Part shown: piece by piece, positions 49,105 to 58,352 of the stretch
Position numbering within the stretch: position 1 is the stretch's first letter
How the letters are laid out: each line of letters begins with the position of its first letter
Assembly: GCA_963740605.1 (NCBI GenBank)
Contig: CAVUFC010000036.1
Span: forward strand, 1 to 64,000
Reading direction: 5' to 3'
DNA length: 64,000 nucleotides
From: DASSUW01 sp963740605
GTDB taxonomy: Bacteria; Actinomycetota; Thermoleophilia; Solirubrobacterales; Solirubrobacteraceae
Position numbers and translations under genes: made by a program
Notes under the pieces: generated by a model
What the model saw: only the letters and a program-made list of their open reading frames with translations
What the model was told of the DNA's origin: nothing
The model's database searches: none

Positions 49105-49331
49105 CTGCAGGCATGGATGGAGGAGATCGCAGACAGGATCGACGTACCGTGCCTCGCCGTGTTCGGCCAGGAGCTCTCACCAGGCGAGCGGGAACACCTC
49201 CGCCGGCTGGTGCCGCGCGTGCAGGTCGAGGAGTGGCCGGGCGAGGCCACTTCGTCCATCTCGCCGATGCCGACCGCTTCACGGCGCGCCTGCGCGCCTT
49301 CGTCGACTTCTGCGGCGGTGGTCGGCCATGA
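49105..49331 (+). pseudogene. C-terminal part of an alpha/beta hydrolase
   Basis: Reads DRIDVPCLAVFGQELSPGER, REHLRRLVPRVQVEEWPG, then after a one-base shift near 49243 GHFVHLADADRFTARLRAFV to the TGA at 49331. The catalytic His motif (GHFVHL) is present, but the nucleophile Ser half is gone. It begins where the TetR fragment ends, so one deletion truncated two genes that probably faced each other's promoters. Confidence 0.65.
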
Positions 49332-49513
49332 GCGCACTCGTCCGGGATCCTCGGGCGCCGCATCACCGAGCCGCCTACGGGGCCTTGAAGGCGCCGTCAC
49401 GCGATGCGACCGCCGCCTGACCCGCGTGTCCGTACGAACTCTCCTCCGCCGACCCCTTGTATTCGCAACGGCACCAGCGTTCCGCGACGGGGCACCGGCG
49501 TAGGCTGCGCCCG

Positions 49514-50479
49514 GTGGCCGATGTTGATTCATCCTCCGCTGGCCTGTTGCGGCTCATCTATGGCTACCAGGTGACGCAGGCGATTCATGTTGCCGCGGTG
49601 CTGGGGATCGCCGACGAGCTGGCGGACGGCCCACGCGCGGTCGGCGACTTGGCGTCAGCCACCACCACGCACGCGGGCGCGCTGCACCGGCTGCTGCGCG
49701 CGCTGGCCGCCGTCGAGGTCCTGCACGAAGAGCCGGACGGCAGGTTCGGGCTGACCGCCCTCGGCGAGGCGCTGCGCGGCCCGGCGGGGTCGTTGGCGGC
49801 GTTCTTCGGTCGGCCCAACCACTGGACGGCGTGGGGGCAGCTGCTGCACAGCGTGCGCACCGGCGAGAACGCGTTCCGCGCGGTCCACGGCGTGGACGTA
49901 TGGGAGTACCGCGCACAGCACCCCGAGGAGCGGGCGATCTTCGACGCCGCGATGACCGGGTTCTCACGCCGCGTCAATGCCGCGGTGGCTGCGGCGCACG
50001 ACTTCGGCCGGTACGGCGTGATCGTCGATGTCGGAGGCGGGCGCGGGGCGCTGCTGGCCGGGATCCTCGCTCACCATCCGGGCGTCCGCGGCGTGCTGTT
50101 CGACCAGCCGGCCGTGGTCGCCGGCGCCGACGGCGACGGGTTCGAGATCGTCGGCGGCAGCTTCTTCGAGTCCGTGCCCGAGGGCGGTGACGCGTACCTG
50201 CTCAAGTCCGTGCTGCACGACTGGGAGGACGGACCGGCGATCGAGATCCTGCGGACATGCCGCCGCGCGGCCCGCGCCGGGACGGCGCTGCTCGTGATCG
50301 AGCGCCAGTTCGCCCTCCCCGCCACGAAGCTCTCGGACCTCAACATGCTCGTCGGCCCCGGCGGACGCGAGCGGAGCCTCGAGGAGTACGCCGCGTTGCT
50401 AGCAGCGGCGGATTATGAGCTCGTCGGCGAGACGCCGACCGCGGCCGGCGTCAGCGTGATCGAGGGGCGAGCAATCTGA
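49514..50479 (+). CDS. SAM-dependent O-methyltransferase (COMT type), 321 aa
   Basis: GTG 49514. The N-terminal dimerisation/winged-helix part: LLRLIYGYQVTQAIHVAAVL, THAGALHRLLRALAAVEVLH. The SAM-binding loop is VIVDVGGGRGALLAGILAHH with FDQPAVV after it. The catalytic His region is YLLKSVLHDWEDGPAIEILR with the family's SDLNMLV near the end. This family methylates phenolic or other hydroxyl groups of small molecules, often in secondary metabolism. Stand-alone here; substrate unknown. Confidence 0.85.
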   Translation: MADVDSSSAGLLRLIYGYQVTQAIHVAAVLGIADELADGPRAVGDLASATTTHAGALHRLLRALAAVEVLHEEPDGRFGLTALGEALRGPAGSLAAFFGRPNHWTAWGQLLHSVRTGENAFRAVHGVDVWEYRAQHPEERAIFDAAMTGFSRRVNAAVAAAHDFGRYGVIVDVGGGRGALLAGILAHHPGVRGVLFDQPAVVAGADGDGFEIVGGSFFESVPEGGDAYLLKSVLHDWEDGPAIEILRTCRRAARAGTALLVIERQFALPATKLSDLNMLVGPGGRERSLEEYAALLAAADYELVGETPTAAGVSVIEGRAI

Positions 50480-50645
50480 CGTTGAGTCGCGGAGAGCGTC
50501 CGTCGTCGTGACATGCGACTCACGACCGACACGGAAGCGCGACTTCGTCCGTTGACTGGCAACACAGCGCCTCCGCTCCCATCACGCACGGTGACCAGAG
50601 CAGAGCCGCTTGACTCGCGCTTGGGGTGTGCGGGAGGGTCGGGGG

Positions 50646-52325
50646 ATGGTCACGGCCGAGGAGATCGCACAAATCGCTCTCTTCGCGAGCCTGGATCCCG
50701 CGCAGTGCGAGCGGCTGTCGCGAATTGCGGCAGACATCAGCCTCGCTCCCGGCGAGTACGCCGCCGACCAGGGCAGCGAACGCGCGCTGTTCGCGGTGCT
50801 CTCGGGCAAGATCGAGCCGGTCCAACATGTCGACGGAATTGCGCGTGCCGTCGGTATCCGGCATCCGGGCGACATCTTCGGCGAGGTCCCGATCGTCCTC
50901 GGCACCGTCTTCCCCGTTGGCTTCCGCGCCGCCGAGGCGTCGCGGGTCATGCGCATCGAGCCGCACGACTACCACGCCGTTGCGGCGGCCGCACCGGACC
51001 TCGCGCGCGATGTCGGGCGACTCGCCGCACACCGGATGACCGGGCTGCATGGCCTTCAGGGCCTCGCCGCGGAGCCGCCTCCGCCTCGCGCGATTGTCTT
51101 CGGCCATCGGTGGGACGCGCGCTGCACCGATCTCAGGCTCTTCCTCGACCGCAACCAGGTCACGTTCCGCTGGATCACGCCGGACGACCCAAACGCGGGC
51201 GACACCTGGGACGGGCCGCTCCCGCAGGCCGCCGACCTGCCGACCATCCGCGTCATCGGCGGCAAGACGGTCATCCGGCCACACTTGCGTCGTGTCGCCG
51301 AGCTCCTCGGGCTCGGAACAGAAGCTGAGACGGCGGAGTACGACACGGTCGTCGTCGGCGCCGGACCCGCTGGTTTGGCTGCAGCGGTCTACGGCGCGTC
51401 CGAAGGGCTGAAGACCGTCGTCGTGGAACGTCAGGCTCCCGGCGGTCAGGCCGGCACCTCATCCCAGATCGAGAACTATCTCGGCTTCCCTTCCGGCGTG
51501 TCCGGCTACGAGCTCGCCAGTCGCGCGCTGCAGCAGGCGCGCCGTCTCGGTGCGGAGATCCTCGTCACCCGCGCGATCGAGCGCATCGACGCACCGAGGC
51601 GGCAGGTCCACCTCGACGGCGGCGATGTCATCCGCGCGCGCACGATCATCCTCGCCTGCGGCGTCTCCTGGCGGAAGCTCGAGGTGGAGGGGTTCGAACG
51701 CCTCGCGGGGAAGGGGATCTCGTACGGCGCGGCACGCAGCGAGGCGCGCAACACGCACGGCCAGGACGTCCACATCATCGGCGCGGGCAACTCCGCCGGC
51801 CAGGCCGCGCTGTTCTTCTCGACCTACGCCAGGACCGTCACCATCGTATGCCGCAGTGCGGCGCTCGCGAAGAGCATGTCCCGGTACCTGATCGACCAGC
51901 TCGACGCGCGGCCCAATATCCGTACGCTCCTCAACACCGAGGTGACCGCCGCGTCCGGCGAGGTGTCGCTCGAGGCCATCGAGGTGCACAATCGGGTCAG
52001 CGGCGAAACCGAACGATTGAGCTGCGGCGGGCTTTACATCTTCATCGGTGCCGATGCGCAGACCAGCTGGCTGCCGCCCGAAATCGCGCTCGACGACCAG
52101 GGCTACGTCCTCACCGGGTCCGAGATGCGAGCGACGGGCCGGTGGAACCTGGACCGCGACCCCTACCTCCTCGAGACCAGCGTCCCGGGCATCTTCGCCT
52201 GCGGCGATGTCAAGTTCGGTCCGATCAAACGCGTCGCGGCGGCCGTCGGCGAGGGCAGCATGTCCATCGCCTTCGTTCACCAATATCTCAAGGACGCCGC
52301 GGTCGCCGACCCGGCGCCGGCGTGA
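50646..52325 (+). CDS. Crp-type sensor fused to thioredoxin-reductase-like flavoprotein, 559 aa
   Basis: ATG 50646. Residues 1-120 are a cyclic-nucleotide-binding-like domain (LFASLDPAQCERLSRIAADI, GDIFGEVPIVLGTVFPVGFR). Residues 145-225 are a glutaredoxin-like fold without active Cys (FGHRWDARCTDLRLFLDRNQ, VIGGKTVIRPHLRRVAELLG). Residues 235-555 are a FAD/NAD(P)H reductase (TVVVGAGPAGLAAAVYGASE, VHIIGAGNSAGQAALFFSTY, GIFACGDVKFGPIKRVAAAV). The redox CxxC of thioredoxin reductase is replaced in ISYGAARSEAR, so it is not a disulfide reductase of the classical kind. Such fusions are widespread but poorly characterised. Confidence 0.85.
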   Translation: MVTAEEIAQIALFASLDPAQCERLSRIAADISLAPGEYAADQGSERALFAVLSGKIEPVQHVDGIARAVGIRHPGDIFGEVPIVLGTVFPVGFRAAEASRVMRIEPHDYHAVAAAAPDLARDVGRLAAHRMTGLHGLQGLAAEPPPPRAIVFGHRWDARCTDLRLFLDRNQVTFRWITPDDPNAGDTWDGPLPQAADLPTIRVIGGKTVIRPHLRRVAELLGLGTEAETAEYDTVVVGAGPAGLAAAVYGASEGLKTVVVERQAPGGQAGTSSQIENYLGFPSGVSGYELASRALQQARRLGAEILVTRAIERIDAPRRQVHLDGGDVIRARTIILACGVSWRKLEVEGFERLAGKGISYGAARSEARNTHGQDVHIIGAGNSAGQAALFFSTYARTVTIVCRSAALAKSMSRYLIDQLDARPNIRTLLNTEVTAASGEVSLEAIEVHNRVSGETERLSCGGLYIFIGADAQTSWLPPEIALDDQGYVLTGSEMRATGRWNLDRDPYLLETSVPGIFACGDVKFGPIKRVAAAVGEGSMSIAFVHQYLKDAAVADPAPA

Positions 52326-52353
52326 GCATTCGTACCCAACCCGCTTCGGGCTG

Positions 52354-52770
52354 CTAGCCGCGCAGGCCCAGGGCCCACGGCGGCACGCTGCCGTCTGAAT
52401 TCCTCGGGGCGCGAGGCAGCGGCGCAAGCTCGGGCGAGTCCTCCAGCGACAGCCGGTCATCCCAGAGCAGCACTCCGAGATCATCGGCGACGACCGCGGG
52501 CGCGGCGGGGCGCGCCGGCTGGACCAGACGGGCGGGTGACGGCGTGCGCGTGATCGCGCGCGGGCGATACCGCTCCGGGCGCGGCGTGCGTGCCGACGGC
52601 GGCGGCGTGGGCTCTCGCACCGGCAGCATCGCGCGCGGCGTCACGCCGGTGTCAACGTCCACGGCGCGAGAACGGACCTCGGCCAACACCCGGTCGCGGT
52701 CCGGCGACGCGGGCAGCCGCTCGAGCTGGTCAACCAGATCCTTCAGTCGCTTCAGGCGTTCCACTGCCAT
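52354..52770 (-). CDS. hypothetical proline-rich protein, 138 aa
   Basis: ATG 52770. An N-terminal helix (MAVERLKRLKDLVDQLERLP) is followed by a Pro/Arg/Thr-rich linker and a short acidic C-terminal part (LGVLLWDDRLSLEDSPELAP). Typical lineage-specific protein with a disordered middle. Converges on the flavoprotein gene. Confidence 0.55.
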   Translation of the reverse strand: MAVERLKRLKDLVDQLERLPASPDRDRVLAEVRSRAVDVDTGVTPRAMLPVREPTPPPSARTPRPERYRPRAITRTPSPARLVQPARPAAPAVVADDLGVLLWDDRLSLEDSPELAPLPRAPRNSDGSVPPWALGLRG

Positions 52771-53286
52771 ACGCACCTCCTCGGCCCGACCGTGTCAGCG
52801 GGCGTCGCGGAGTGCACTGCCCAGGGCGATCAAGGTAGCGCTCGCCCGGCTCGGCGAAACGCAACGTTCGTCCACCGTGGACGGGAGATCGTCAGAGCCA
52901 CGGAGCGGGGACGCTCGCTGCGTTCAGCACGCGTGCCGTCGCGGCCCGATGGCGTGCCACCGGTCAGGAGCACGCCGACGATCGCCGGCAGCGTGGTCGT
53001 GCACATGCCGCCGCCGGTGGCGCTCAGCGTCGTGCCGGTGATCGAACACGGGCCGAAAGCGATGAAGGCTCAACGGCAGGGCGCTCGAAGCGGTGGCGAC
53101 CAGCGGCACCGGCCCCGCAAGTTGGCGCATGGTCTGTGTGCAGACAAACTCGTACCAACGCTGCGGCGGAAAGGGGACGTACGGGGGCAGACCGGCCGGA
53201 CGTCCTGCAGGCCGTGTACGCGGAGCTCCCCGGTACACGCCGATCTCCAACCAGGCCGGACCAATCTGCCCGAAAGGACGAGAGGC
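52771..53286. other. promoter region of sugar-binding lipoprotein, no gene
   Basis: About 515 bp. A rightward frame is open but its translation is Arg/Pro-rich without motif. GTCTG-N4-CAGAC at 53132-53145 in a less GC-rich patch is a possible regulator site for the sugar-uptake gene. Confidence 0.4.
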
Positions 53287-54669
53287 ATGCCGACCCTGTC
53301 CACTTCTCCATCGCATCACCACGTCACGGCCGGCCGGCGGCTACGTCGGTCGTGCCTGGCGATCGCCCTCGCACTCGTCGCGGCGACCGGGATCGCCGCC
53401 TGCGGAGGTGATGACGATGGCGGCTCCGGCGCCGCGGGGAGCGAGCCGGCGGGCGTCACCGACGGCGCGCCGCAGGCGCCGACGCTGGCCGAGGCCAAGG
53501 ATGCGACGGGGACGGTCACGTTCTGCACCGGCAAGGACCTCTCCGGCGCGCTGCACAAGGCGATCAACCAGTTCAACCAGCACTACGCCGATCAGGGGCT
53601 CAAGGCGAAGCTGACCGAGTTCCCGGCGGGCGCCGACGAACAACGCACCCAATTCATCCAGCGCCAGCAAGCGAAGTCGAGCGACTGCGACGTGTTCTAC
53701 AGCGACGTGATCTGGACGGCCGAGTTCGCCGCCCAGCACTGGCTGATGGACATGACCAAGTACGTGGAGGGCCGCAAGGACGAGTTCATCCCATCCTCGC
53801 TCGAGGCCCTGAAGTTCGACGGCAAGTACTGGGGCGTCCCCAAGACGACCGGTGCCGGACTGCTCTACTACCGCACCGACCGCGTCCCCACGGCGCCGGC
53901 GACGTGGCAGGAGGTGTACGCCGACGCGAAGGCGCAGAGCGCCAAGGGCAACAGGAGCGGGATCGTCTACCAAGGCGCTGCCTATGAGGGCCTGACCTGC
54001 GACTTCCTTGAGATCGCCTACGCCGCCGGCGGCCAGGTGCTCAACGAGGACGGTACGAAGTCGGCGATCAACAGCCCCGAGAACCTGAAGGCGCTCGAGT
54101 TGATGGTCCAGGGGATCAAAGACAAGGCCGCGGTGCCCGCGGACGTCACCTACATGGAGGAACAGGCTCGCGCCGCGTTCGAATCGGGACGCCCGACCTT
54201 CATGCGCAACTGGGCGTACGCATACGCACTCGGGCAGAAGGCCCCGAAGATCAAGGGCAAGTTCGCCGTGATGCCGCTGCCGACCTTCGAGGGCGGCGGC
54301 AAGGGCGGCATCCTAGGCGGCAACAATCCGGTGATCTCGGCGTTCTCGAAGAACCCGAAGGGCGCGCTGTTGCTGACGGACTGGATGACGTCCCCGGCCA
54401 TCCTCAAGCAGGACACGGTCGAGTTCGCGCTCCCGCCGGCGCTCAAGGCGACCTACGACGACCCTGACGTCAAGAAGGCGCTGCCGTTCTCCGACGAGCT
54501 GCGCGACGCGATCGCTCAGGCGAGCCCGCGACCGGTGACGGCGGTCTACCCGCAGGTCTCGCAGGCGATCTACGACAACGTCAACGCCGCGCTGTCGGGT
54601 CAGATGACGCCGCAGGCAGCGCTGGAGAAGGCCGACGGCGAGATCAACAAGGCACTCGCGTCGTTCTAG
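53287..54669 (+). CDS. ABC transporter sugar-binding lipoprotein, 460 aa
   Basis: ATG 53287 with AAAGGA about 8 nt upstream. Signal peptide with lipobox (LAIALALVAATGIAACGG). The mature protein is a family 1 extracellular solute-binding protein: ALHKAINQFNQHYADQGLKA, CDVFYSDVIWTAEFAAQHWL, YWGVPKTTGAGLLYYRTDRV, FMRNWAYAYALGQKAPKIKG. Full length. No permease or ATPase genes follow; the next gene is a dehydrogenase 7 nt away. The membrane partners must be elsewhere or shared. Sugar specificity unknown. Confidence 0.85.
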   Translation: MPTLSTSPSHHHVTAGRRLRRSCLAIALALVAATGIAACGGDDDGGSGAAGSEPAGVTDGAPQAPTLAEAKDATGTVTFCTGKDLSGALHKAINQFNQHYADQGLKAKLTEFPAGADEQRTQFIQRQQAKSSDCDVFYSDVIWTAEFAAQHWLMDMTKYVEGRKDEFIPSSLEALKFDGKYWGVPKTTGAGLLYYRTDRVPTAPATWQEVYADAKAQSAKGNRSGIVYQGAAYEGLTCDFLEIAYAAGGQVLNEDGTKSAINSPENLKALELMVQGIKDKAAVPADVTYMEEQARAAFESGRPTFMRNWAYAYALGQKAPKIKGKFAVMPLPTFEGGGKGGILGGNNPVISAFSKNPKGALLLTDWMTSPAILKQDTVEFALPPALKATYDDPDVKKALPFSDELRDAIAQASPRPVTAVYPQVSQAIYDNVNAALSGQMTPQAALEKADGEINKALASF

Positions 54670-54676
54670 CGCCCCC

Positions 54677-55930
54677 GTGGCCGGCTCCAGCGTCCGCCTC
54701 CTCGTCGTCGGCGCCGGCTCCCGCGGCTCGGCCTACGCCGACTACGTGCGGCGGCATCCGTCCGAGGGCCGCGTCGTCGCCGTCGCCGAGCCGCGCCCGG
54801 TCCGCCGGGCGCGGCTCGCGGACCTCCACGATGTCCCGGCCTCGCGCCGCTACTCCGATTGGCGGGACGCGCTCGACGGGTCCCCCGACGTCGACGCGGC
54901 GGTGATCGCCACACCCGACGCGGCGCATGTCGAGCCGGTCGTCGCGGTAGCCGAGCGCGGCTGCGCGCTGCTGGTGGAGAAGCCGCTGGCGCCGACCCTC
55001 GACGGCTGCCTGGAGATCGTCGAAGCGGTCGAGCGCGCCGGGACGGTCTGCGCGGTCGCCCACGTGATGCGCTACACGGCGTATACGGAGCTGCTCACAG
55101 AGGTGGTGCGCTCCGGCGCGATCGGCGCGGTGACAGGCGTCGAGCACCTCGAGCCGGTCGGCCATTGGCACTTCGCGCACTCCTACGTCCGCGGCAACTG
55201 GCGGAGCGAGCGCGACGCGTCGCCCCTGCTGCTGGCCAAGGCGTGTCACGACCTCGACTGGCTCGGCCATCTGATCGGCGCGCGCTGCGAGGCCGTGTCC
55301 TCATTCGGCGCGCTGACGCACTTCCGGCCCGAGGCGCGCCCGGAGCGCGCCGCGGACCGCTGCCTGGACTGCCCCGTCGAGCCCGACTGCCCGTACTCGG
55401 CGGTGCGGCTCTACCTCGGCATGGCCGAGCGGGGCGAGACGGGCTGGCCGGCCGACGTGCTCGCCGTCCCCGTCACGCCGCAGGCGGTGCGCGACGCGTT
55501 GCGCACCGGCCCGTACGGGCGCTGCGTGTACGCGGGCGGCAACGACGTGGTCGATCACCAGGTGGTGATCCTGCGCTACGAAGGAGGTGCCTCGGCGACC
55601 CTGACCGTGACCGCCTTCTCGCACATGCGCGACCGCGAAACCCGCGTGTTCGGGACGCGCGGCGAGGTGTACGGCGACGGCCGCAGCGTCTCGATCAACG
55701 ACTTCGTGAGCGGCGAGGTGGTCCGCCGCGACGCAGGCGTTGCGTCTGACGGTGGGGTCAGCACCGGCCACGGCGGCGGCGACGACGGGCTGATGGCGGC
55801 GTTCCTTGCCGCGGCGGCGGCCGGCGACCCGTCGATGGTCCCGACGAGCCCGCGGGACGCGCTCGCTTCGCACAGGCTGGCCTTCGCTGCTGAGGCGTCC
55901 CGGCGCGAGGGCCGGGTGGTTGCGGTCTAG
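54677..55930 (+). CDS. Gfo/Idh/MocA-family oxidoreductase, 417 aa
   Basis: GTG 54677, 7 nt after the binding-protein stop. Rossmann start LLVVGAGSRGSAYADYV, then VDAAVIATPDAAHVEPVVAV, the catalytic Lys in LLVEKPLAPTLDGCLEIVEA, and the C-terminal domain with KACHDLDWLGHLIGARCEAV. A Cys cluster (CLDCPVEPDCPYSA) is typical of one subgroup. It should oxidise or reduce a sugar or inositol derivative with NAD(P). Coupling to the binding protein suggests it acts on the imported sugar. Confidence 0.85.
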   Translation: MAGSSVRLLVVGAGSRGSAYADYVRRHPSEGRVVAVAEPRPVRRARLADLHDVPASRRYSDWRDALDGSPDVDAAVIATPDAAHVEPVVAVAERGCALLVEKPLAPTLDGCLEIVEAVERAGTVCAVAHVMRYTAYTELLTEVVRSGAIGAVTGVEHLEPVGHWHFAHSYVRGNWRSERDASPLLLAKACHDLDWLGHLIGARCEAVSSFGALTHFRPEARPERAADRCLDCPVEPDCPYSAVRLYLGMAERGETGWPADVLAVPVTPQAVRDALRTGPYGRCVYAGGNDVVDHQVVILRYEGGASATLTVTAFSHMRDRETRVFGTRGEVYGDGRSVSINDFVSGEVVRRDAGVASDGGVSTGHGGGDDGLMAAFLAAAAAGDPSMVPTSPRDALASHRLAFAAEASRREGRVVAV

Positions 55931-56180
55931 TGGGCCTTCTCGGAACGATTGACTCGTAGCTCTCCGCGCTTCACCCCGTTGATCCTGTGGTCGGGGACAG
56001 CCGCCGAGCAGCAACTTGGCAACCGTCACGACGGTTCGACTCCGGTCGTCGCCGCCGCGGTGGGTAGACTGGTGTGCATCGTGCCGGGCATCCGCCCGGC
56101 GACTGAGTGCCCAGCGTTCGTAGTAGTTGCCACCCGCACCTCCCGCGTTTCGCAGCACACGATCTCCCGGGAGGGAACAG
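55931..56180 (+). promoter_or_regulatory. long leader of the cold-shock gene
   Basis: 250 bp without a gene. TAGACT near 56065 is a possible -10, giving a leader of about 105 nt. GCCGGGC (56083-56089) and its complement (56094-56100) form a tight hairpin. Cold-shock genes often have long structured leaders; thermosensing is inferred. Confidence 0.45.
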
Positions 56181-56384
56181 ATGGCTACTGGAACCGTGAA
56201 GTGGTTCAGCGACGACAAGGGCTTCGGCTTCATCACGCCCGACGATCAGGGCAAGGACCTGTTCGTGCACCACAGCGGCATTGCCGGCAGCGGCTTCAAG
56301 TCGCTCCCTGAGGGCGCGAAGGTGAGCTACGACGCCGAGAACGGGCCCAAGGGCCCGAACGCGACGAACGTTCAGACGATCTAG
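56181..56384 (+). CDS. cold-shock protein, CspA family, 67 aa
   Basis: ATG 56181, GGAGGGAAC upstream. The sequence is canonical: ATGTVKWFSDDKGFGFITPD with RNP-1-type KGFGFI, then DLFVHHSGI (RNP-2 type). Single OB-fold RNA/DNA chaperone. Full length. Leader hairpin upstream. Confidence 0.95.
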   Translation: MATGTVKWFSDDKGFGFITPDDQGKDLFVHHSGIAGSGFKSLPEGAKVSYDAENGPKGPNATNVQTI

Positions 56385-56474
56385 TTCCTCGTCGCAGCGG
56401 CGCCGCGCCGCACCACATCACCGGCTTGCGCGTCCACGACGCGCTCACAACTCTGCGACGAGAGAGGTTCACGC

Positions 56475-56654
56475 ATGGCGTCAAGCTCTAAGAAGAGGAC
56501 CACGATGGCGAAGCTCAACCGCGAACGCGCACTGATCGAGCGTCGCCAGGAGAAGGCGGCCCGCAAGGCCGCCAGGAAGCTCGCGGCGGACTCGCCGGCG
56601 GTGGAGAACGAGGCACCGCTGGTCGAGCAGCCCGAACCGCAGCGCAGCTCCTAG
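56475..56654 (+). CDS. small basic coiled-coil protein after csp, 59 aa
   Basis: ATG 56475 (or 56505). KRTTMAKLNRERALIERRQE, then KAARKAARKLAADSPAVENE. A charged helix with acidic end. It lies 90 bp after the cold-shock gene and may share its transcript. Small proteins of this type follow csp genes in related genomes as I recall; function unknown. Confidence 0.6.
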   Translation: MASSSKKRTTMAKLNRERALIERRQEKAARKAARKLAADSPAVENEAPLVEQPEPQRSS

Positions 56655-56691
56655 CCGCGTAGCGCTGCACGGCGCGCGATAGGGTCGCGTC

Positions 56692-57753
56692 GTGAAGCGC
56701 CTCGCTGTGTTCTGCGACGGCACGTGGAATCGCGCCGACCACGTCGATCACGGGGTCGCCGCGCCGACGAACGTCGTCAAGCTCCACCTCGCGGTCGCGG
56801 GAAAGGATGCGACAGGCGTCGAGCAGCGCACCCACTACGAGCGGGGCGTCGGAACCGGACGATGGGACCACGTGACCGGTGGCGGGCTTGGCGTGGGGCT
56901 CTCGGGCCACGTGCTCAAGAGCTACGAGTGGCTGATCGACCACTACGAGGGCGGCGACGAGCTGTTCTTCTTCGGCTTCAGCCGCGGCGCGTTCACGGCT
57001 CGCAGCCTTGCCGGACTCGTGCGCAACAGCGGCATCCTGCGGCCGGAGAACAAGGGCCGCAGCAAGCGGGCGTATCGCCTGTACCGGAACCCGCGCAAGA
57101 CGAGCGCACCGGGTTCGAACGCAGCGCGGCAATTTCGGCGCCAGTACGCCTGGGCCGAGGAGACCGAGATCACGTTCATCGGCGTATGGGACACGGTCGG
57201 GGCGCTCGGGATCCCGGTCGGCACCGGCCGGATCCCGTTGCTCAGCCGGCTCTGGGAGTTCCACGACACGACGCTCAGCAGCTACGTCCGTAACGCGTAT
57301 CACGCGGTCTCGATCGACGAGCAGCGCAACCCGTTCAAGCCGACGCTGTGGGTCCGCAAGGACGGTGAGCCCGAGCTCGCTCCCAACCAGACTGTCGAGC
57401 AGGTGTGGTTCGCCGGCGTGCACGCCGATGTCGGCGGCGGCTACAGCGACACCGCGCTCTCGGAGATCCCGCTGCGCTGGATGGCCCTGAAGGCCTCCGG
57501 CTGCGGACTGGCGCTCAAGCCCGGCAAGCAGATGGCGGCGAACCCCGACGGGACGCTGCACGACTCGATGAGCTGGATGTACCGGCCGCTCGGGCGCTAT
57601 CACCGGCGCCTGAAGGCGTGGAAGGGCGAGACGGTCCGCGGCTCGGTCGCCTCGAGCGCGCAGACGCGGGCGGCCGACGTTCAGTCCTACCGGCCGGAAG
57701 GCCTCGCGCAGTGGCTCGCGGAGGCTCGCCCGATCACGAACGTCGACAAGTAG
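56692..57753 (+). CDS. DUF2235 alpha/beta hydrolase, 353 aa
   Basis: GTG 56692. Starts KRLAVFCDGTWNRADHVDHG with the DUF2235 motif CDGTWN; the nucleophile elbow is FFFGFSRGAFTARSLAGLVR (GFSRG), then FIGVWDTVGALGIP and the catalytic His region VWFAGVHADVGGGYSDTALS. The family includes the Tle1 phospholipases of type VI secretion; actinobacterial members are cytosolic and uncharacterised. Followed 10 nt later by a VOC gene. Confidence 0.85.
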   Translation: MKRLAVFCDGTWNRADHVDHGVAAPTNVVKLHLAVAGKDATGVEQRTHYERGVGTGRWDHVTGGGLGVGLSGHVLKSYEWLIDHYEGGDELFFFGFSRGAFTARSLAGLVRNSGILRPENKGRSKRAYRLYRNPRKTSAPGSNAARQFRRQYAWAEETEITFIGVWDTVGALGIPVGTGRIPLLSRLWEFHDTTLSSYVRNAYHAVSIDEQRNPFKPTLWVRKDGEPELAPNQTVEQVWFAGVHADVGGGYSDTALSEIPLRWMALKASGCGLALKPGKQMAANPDGTLHDSMSWMYRPLGRYHRRLKAWKGETVRGSVASSAQTRAADVQSYRPEGLAQWLAEARPITNVDK

Positions 57754-57763
57754 GGGAGCGGAC

Positions 57764-58183
57764 ATGACCGTTCGGCTGAACCCGTACCTGAACTTCCGCG
57801 ACAGCGCGCGCGAGGCGATGACCTTCTACCACTCGGTGCTCGGCGGCGAGCTCGCCGTGTCGACGTTCGGCGACTTCCACGCGAGCGAGGATCCCGCCGA
57901 GCAGGACAAGGTCATGCATGCCCAGCTCGAGACGCCGAACGGCCTCACCCTCATGGCGGCGGACACGCCGAACGCCATGGAGTACTCGGGGCAGTCCGGC
58001 GTCTCGGTCTCGCTCAGCGGCGACGACGAGAGCGCCCTGCGCGGCTACTGGGAAGGTCTGAGCGAGGGAGGGACGGTCGTGATGCCGTTCGAGAAGGCGC
58101 CCTGGGGCGACACCTTCGGCATGTTCATCGACCGGTTCGGCACCAGCTGGCTGATCAACGCCGCCGGGAGCCAGCCGGGCTGA
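57764..58183 (+). CDS. VOC superfamily protein (PhnB-like), 139 aa
   Basis: ATG 57764. Pattern LNPYLNFRDSAREAMTFYHS, VLGGELAVSTFGDFHASEDP, MPFEKAPWGDTFGMFIDRFG, TSWLINAAG. This is the glyoxalase/bleomycin-resistance fold of the PhnB type. Metal ligands are incomplete, as in many members. Possibly small-molecule binding. Operon partner of the DUF2235 gene. Confidence 0.85.
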   Translation: MTVRLNPYLNFRDSAREAMTFYHSVLGGELAVSTFGDFHASEDPAEQDKVMHAQLETPNGLTLMAADTPNAMEYSGQSGVSVSLSGDDESALRGYWEGLSEGGTVVMPFEKAPWGDTFGMFIDRFGTSWLINAAGSQPG

Positions 58184-58352
58184 GGCCGCGCAGCGCGGCC
58201 CGCGTGTGAGCGAGCCGCGCCGGCCGGTCTCCGTTCCGGCGTGCCACCGGCGGAGTTGCGGTGCGCGCCGAGATGTCGTGGATGTAGTTCGCGACGACCG
58301 CGTCGGCGGCCAGCCGGGCGCGCCGGATATCGGGATTGGTGAGCTGCGTCAT
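58155..58352 (-). CDS. small protein coupled to MFS gene, 65 aa
   Basis: ATG 58352 overlaps the MFS stop (ATGA). MTQLTNPDIRRARLAADAVV, ANYIHDISART, then an Arg-rich tail that overlaps the VOC gene end on the other strand. The N-terminal half looks real; the tail may be fortuitous. Confidence 0.45.
   Translation of the reverse strand: MTQLTNPDIRRARLAADAVVANYIHDISARTATPPVARRNGDRPARLAHTRAALRGLSPAGSRRR

Noticed and set aside
52792..53286. N-terminal extension of the sugar-binding protein
   Set aside because: The extension would place the signal peptide 165 residues inside the protein; ATG 53287 directly precedes it.
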